Source of the DNA: Pseudomonadota bacterium
Lineage (GTDB): Bacteria > Pseudomonadota > Alphaproteobacteria > Rhizobiales > Beijerinckiaceae
Assembly (NCBI GenBank): GCA_023423995.1
Contig: JAFAEL010000245.1
Span: 1-18,203, forward strand
DNA: 18,203 nucleotides
Direction of reading: 5' to 3'
Shown piece by piece: positions 17,211-18,203 of the stretch (position 1 is the first letter of the stretch; every line of letters starts with the position of its first letter). Under the pieces are notes generated by a model. It was not told the origin of the DNA. It did no database searches and worked only from the letters and a program-made list of their open reading frames with translations. The position numbers and the translations under genes were made by a program.

Positions 17211-17575
17211 TAGGCCGCGAGGCGCGCCGCCTCCTCCTTCATCCGCGAGTGAAGCTTCGAGCCGACCTCCACGATCGCCCGGATGGCCGGGATCAACTCC
17301 TCGCCGAGATCCGTCAGGGCATATTCCACGCTCGGCGGCTTGGTGGCGAGCACCGTGCGGGAGAGGACGCCGCGCTCCTCGAGGTCCTTGAGCCGGGCGC
17401 TCAGGACCTTGGCCGAGATCGCCGGCATGCAGCGCCGCAGCTCCGAGAAGCGCCGCGGCCCTTGGCTCAGGTTCCAGATCACCTCCGGCGTCCAGACGCC
17501 GCCGAGCAGGCTCATGCAGGCCGACATCGGGCAGCCGGGCGGCGGCGGGACGCGTTTGCGGAGCTTCAGGGCCAT
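17210..17575 (-). CDS. HxlR-type winged-helix transcriptional regulator
   Basis: HxlR/YodB-type regulators are small winged-helix dimers that often sense electrophiles or oxidants. The 121-residue protein has CPMSACMSLLGGVWTPEVIW, NLSQGPRRFSELRRCMPAIS, AKVLSARLKDLEERGVLSR and VEYALTDLGEELIPAI in the expected order. Cys15 and Cys20 lie just before the DNA-binding domain, where YodB and HypR carry their redox cysteines; Cys49 is a third candidate. ATG at 17575 has GAGGTG eight bases upstream; the frame is open to 17638 but that part is basic, without homology, and lies in the promoter region. It is divergent from a glutathione transferase gene, so it probably controls a detoxification response. 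The inducing compound cannot be told. Confidence 0.9.
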   Translation of the reverse strand: MALKLRKRVPPPPGCPMSACMSLLGGVWTPEVIWNLSQGPRRFSELRRCMPAISAKVLSARLKDLEERGVLSRTVLATKPPSVEYALTDLGEELIPAIRAIVEVGSKLHSRMKEEAARLAA

Positions 17576-17643
17576 GCATTCACCTCGACGCCGGCGGGCA
17601 ACCTGGTTTCCCGTCAGATACCGGAAAACGCCGGTCACCGGAA

Positions 17644-17666
17644 GTTACCCGGTTTCCGAAGGTAAC
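17644..17666. promoter_or_regulatory. Inverted repeats in hxlR-gst intergenic region, candidate operator
   Basis: GTTACC (17644-17649) and GGTAAC (17661-17666) are perfect inverted half-sites 11 bases apart, lying 42 bases before the glutathione transferase ATG. Related CCGGAAAAC and CGGTTTCCG stretches lie just to the left and between them, giving a cluster of overlapping dyads. Placement between divergent genes fits an HxlR-type operator. Confidence 0.45.
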
Positions 17667-17707
17667 GCTGCGGCGTATTTGATGGCCTCCGCAACCGGAG
17701 ACACGCC

Positions 17708-18203
17708 ATGAAGCTCTATTACAGCCCCGGCGCCTGCTCGCTCTCGCCGCATATCGTGCTTCGGGAGCTCGGCCTCCCGGCCACGCTCGAGGCCGTGGAC
17801 CTCAAGACCAAGCGCACCGATAGCGGCGCCGATTTCACCGCCCTCAACCCGAAGGGCTACGTGCCGGCGCTGCAACTCGACGACGGCGAAGTCCTGACCG
17901 AGGGCGTCGCCATCGTGCAGTACCTGGCCGACCGGCACGCGCCCGGCACGCTCGCCCCGGCCGCCGGCACGGTGGAGCGCGCGCGGCTCGCGGGCCATCT
18001 CAACTTCATCTCCGCCGAGTTGCACAAGGCGTTCGGGCCGCTCTTCAACCCGGCCCTGGCCCCGGAGGCACGGCAGGCCGCGCTCGCCACGATCGGCCGC
18101 AAGCTCGACGTGATGGAGCAGACGCTCGCCGACGGCCGGCCCCACCTCCTCGGCCCCGATTTCTCGGTCGCCGACGCCTACCTGTTCGTGATCCTGACCT
18201 GGG
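17708..18203 (+). CDS. gstA: Glutathione S-transferase, beta class (3' end outside window)
   Basis: This enzyme conjugates glutathione to electrophiles in the cytoplasm. The first 165 codons are present. The N-terminal thioredoxin-like domain begins MKLYYSPGACSLSPHIVLRE with Cys10, the mixed-disulfide cysteine of bacterial beta-class enzymes (compare E. coli GstA, which starts MKLFYKPGACSLASHI as I recall it). ALNPKGYVPALQLDDGEVLTEGVAIVQYLAD carries the cis-Pro and the glutathione-contacting Glu-Gly/Ser-type segment. The C-terminal helical domain has LNFISAELHKAFGPLFNP and LLGPDFSVADAYLFVIL. The frame is open at the right edge; roughly 35-40 residues are missing by comparison with the family's usual 200. 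The start ATG is 132 bases from the divergent HxlR gene, its likely regulator. Confidence 0.93.
   Translation, partial: MKLYYSPGACSLSPHIVLRELGLPATLEAVDLKTKRTDSGADFTALNPKGYVPALQLDDGEVLTEGVAIVQYLADRHAPGTLAPAAGTVERARLAGHLNFISAELHKAFGPLFNPALAPEARQAALATIGRKLDVMEQTLADGRPHLLGPDFSVADAYLFVILTW

Overview
The window is GC-rich DNA with dense, mostly short-gapped genes. An ExbB-ExbD-TonB operon, a malic enzyme fused to a phosphotransacetylase domain, and MutS beside that malic enzyme all point to an alphaproteobacterium of the order Hyphomicrobiales (Rhizobiales). A Methylobacterium- or Microvirga-like host is my inference from GC content and gene style, not a search result. No rRNA, tRNA, CRISPR array or complete insertion sequence is visible.

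Layout. 1-2094: the end of exbB, then exbD and tonB on the plus strand, an energy-transducing operon for outer-membrane uptake. 2126-5595 (minus): a CNNM/CBS-domain (CorC/HlyC-type) membrane protein, preceded by a coupled pair made of a SAM methyltransferase and a BioF2/CelD-like GNAT acetyltransferase. 5596-6036: a gene-poor stretch that looks less GC-rich than its neighbours. 6037-6450: arr, a rifampicin ADP-ribosyltransferase with all three key residues. 6548-10255 (minus): the malic enzyme and, upstream of it, a cytosolic GH13 alpha-amylase-family enzyme. 10355-11034: a Phd-VapC type toxin-antitoxin pair. 11095-13836: mutS.

The most unusual locus is the 3' end of mutS. The last conserved MutS helix (17 residues, [17 protein letters not shown]) is encoded twice, at 13768-13818 inside mutS and again at 14575-14625 as an orphan mutS tail. 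All five base differences between the copies are synonymous third-position changes. Between the copies sit a GNAT-like acetyltransferase gene and a 70-residue unknown ORF that overlap as ATGA. This looks like a small two-gene cassette inserted at the mutS 3' end, with the gene end restored by a second, diverged copy of the tail. No integrase is present.

14755-18203: an orphan TRAP-type solute-binding protein; a LysR-type regulator divergent from a Rid-family protein that has Trp in place of the catalytic Arg; and an HxlR-type regulator divergent from a beta-class glutathione transferase that runs off the window. The last two pairs are classic divergent regulator-target arrangements with candidate operators between the genes.

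Where the longest open frame begins too early, I chose starts from Shine-Dalgarno-like sequence, overlap geometry and usual family length.
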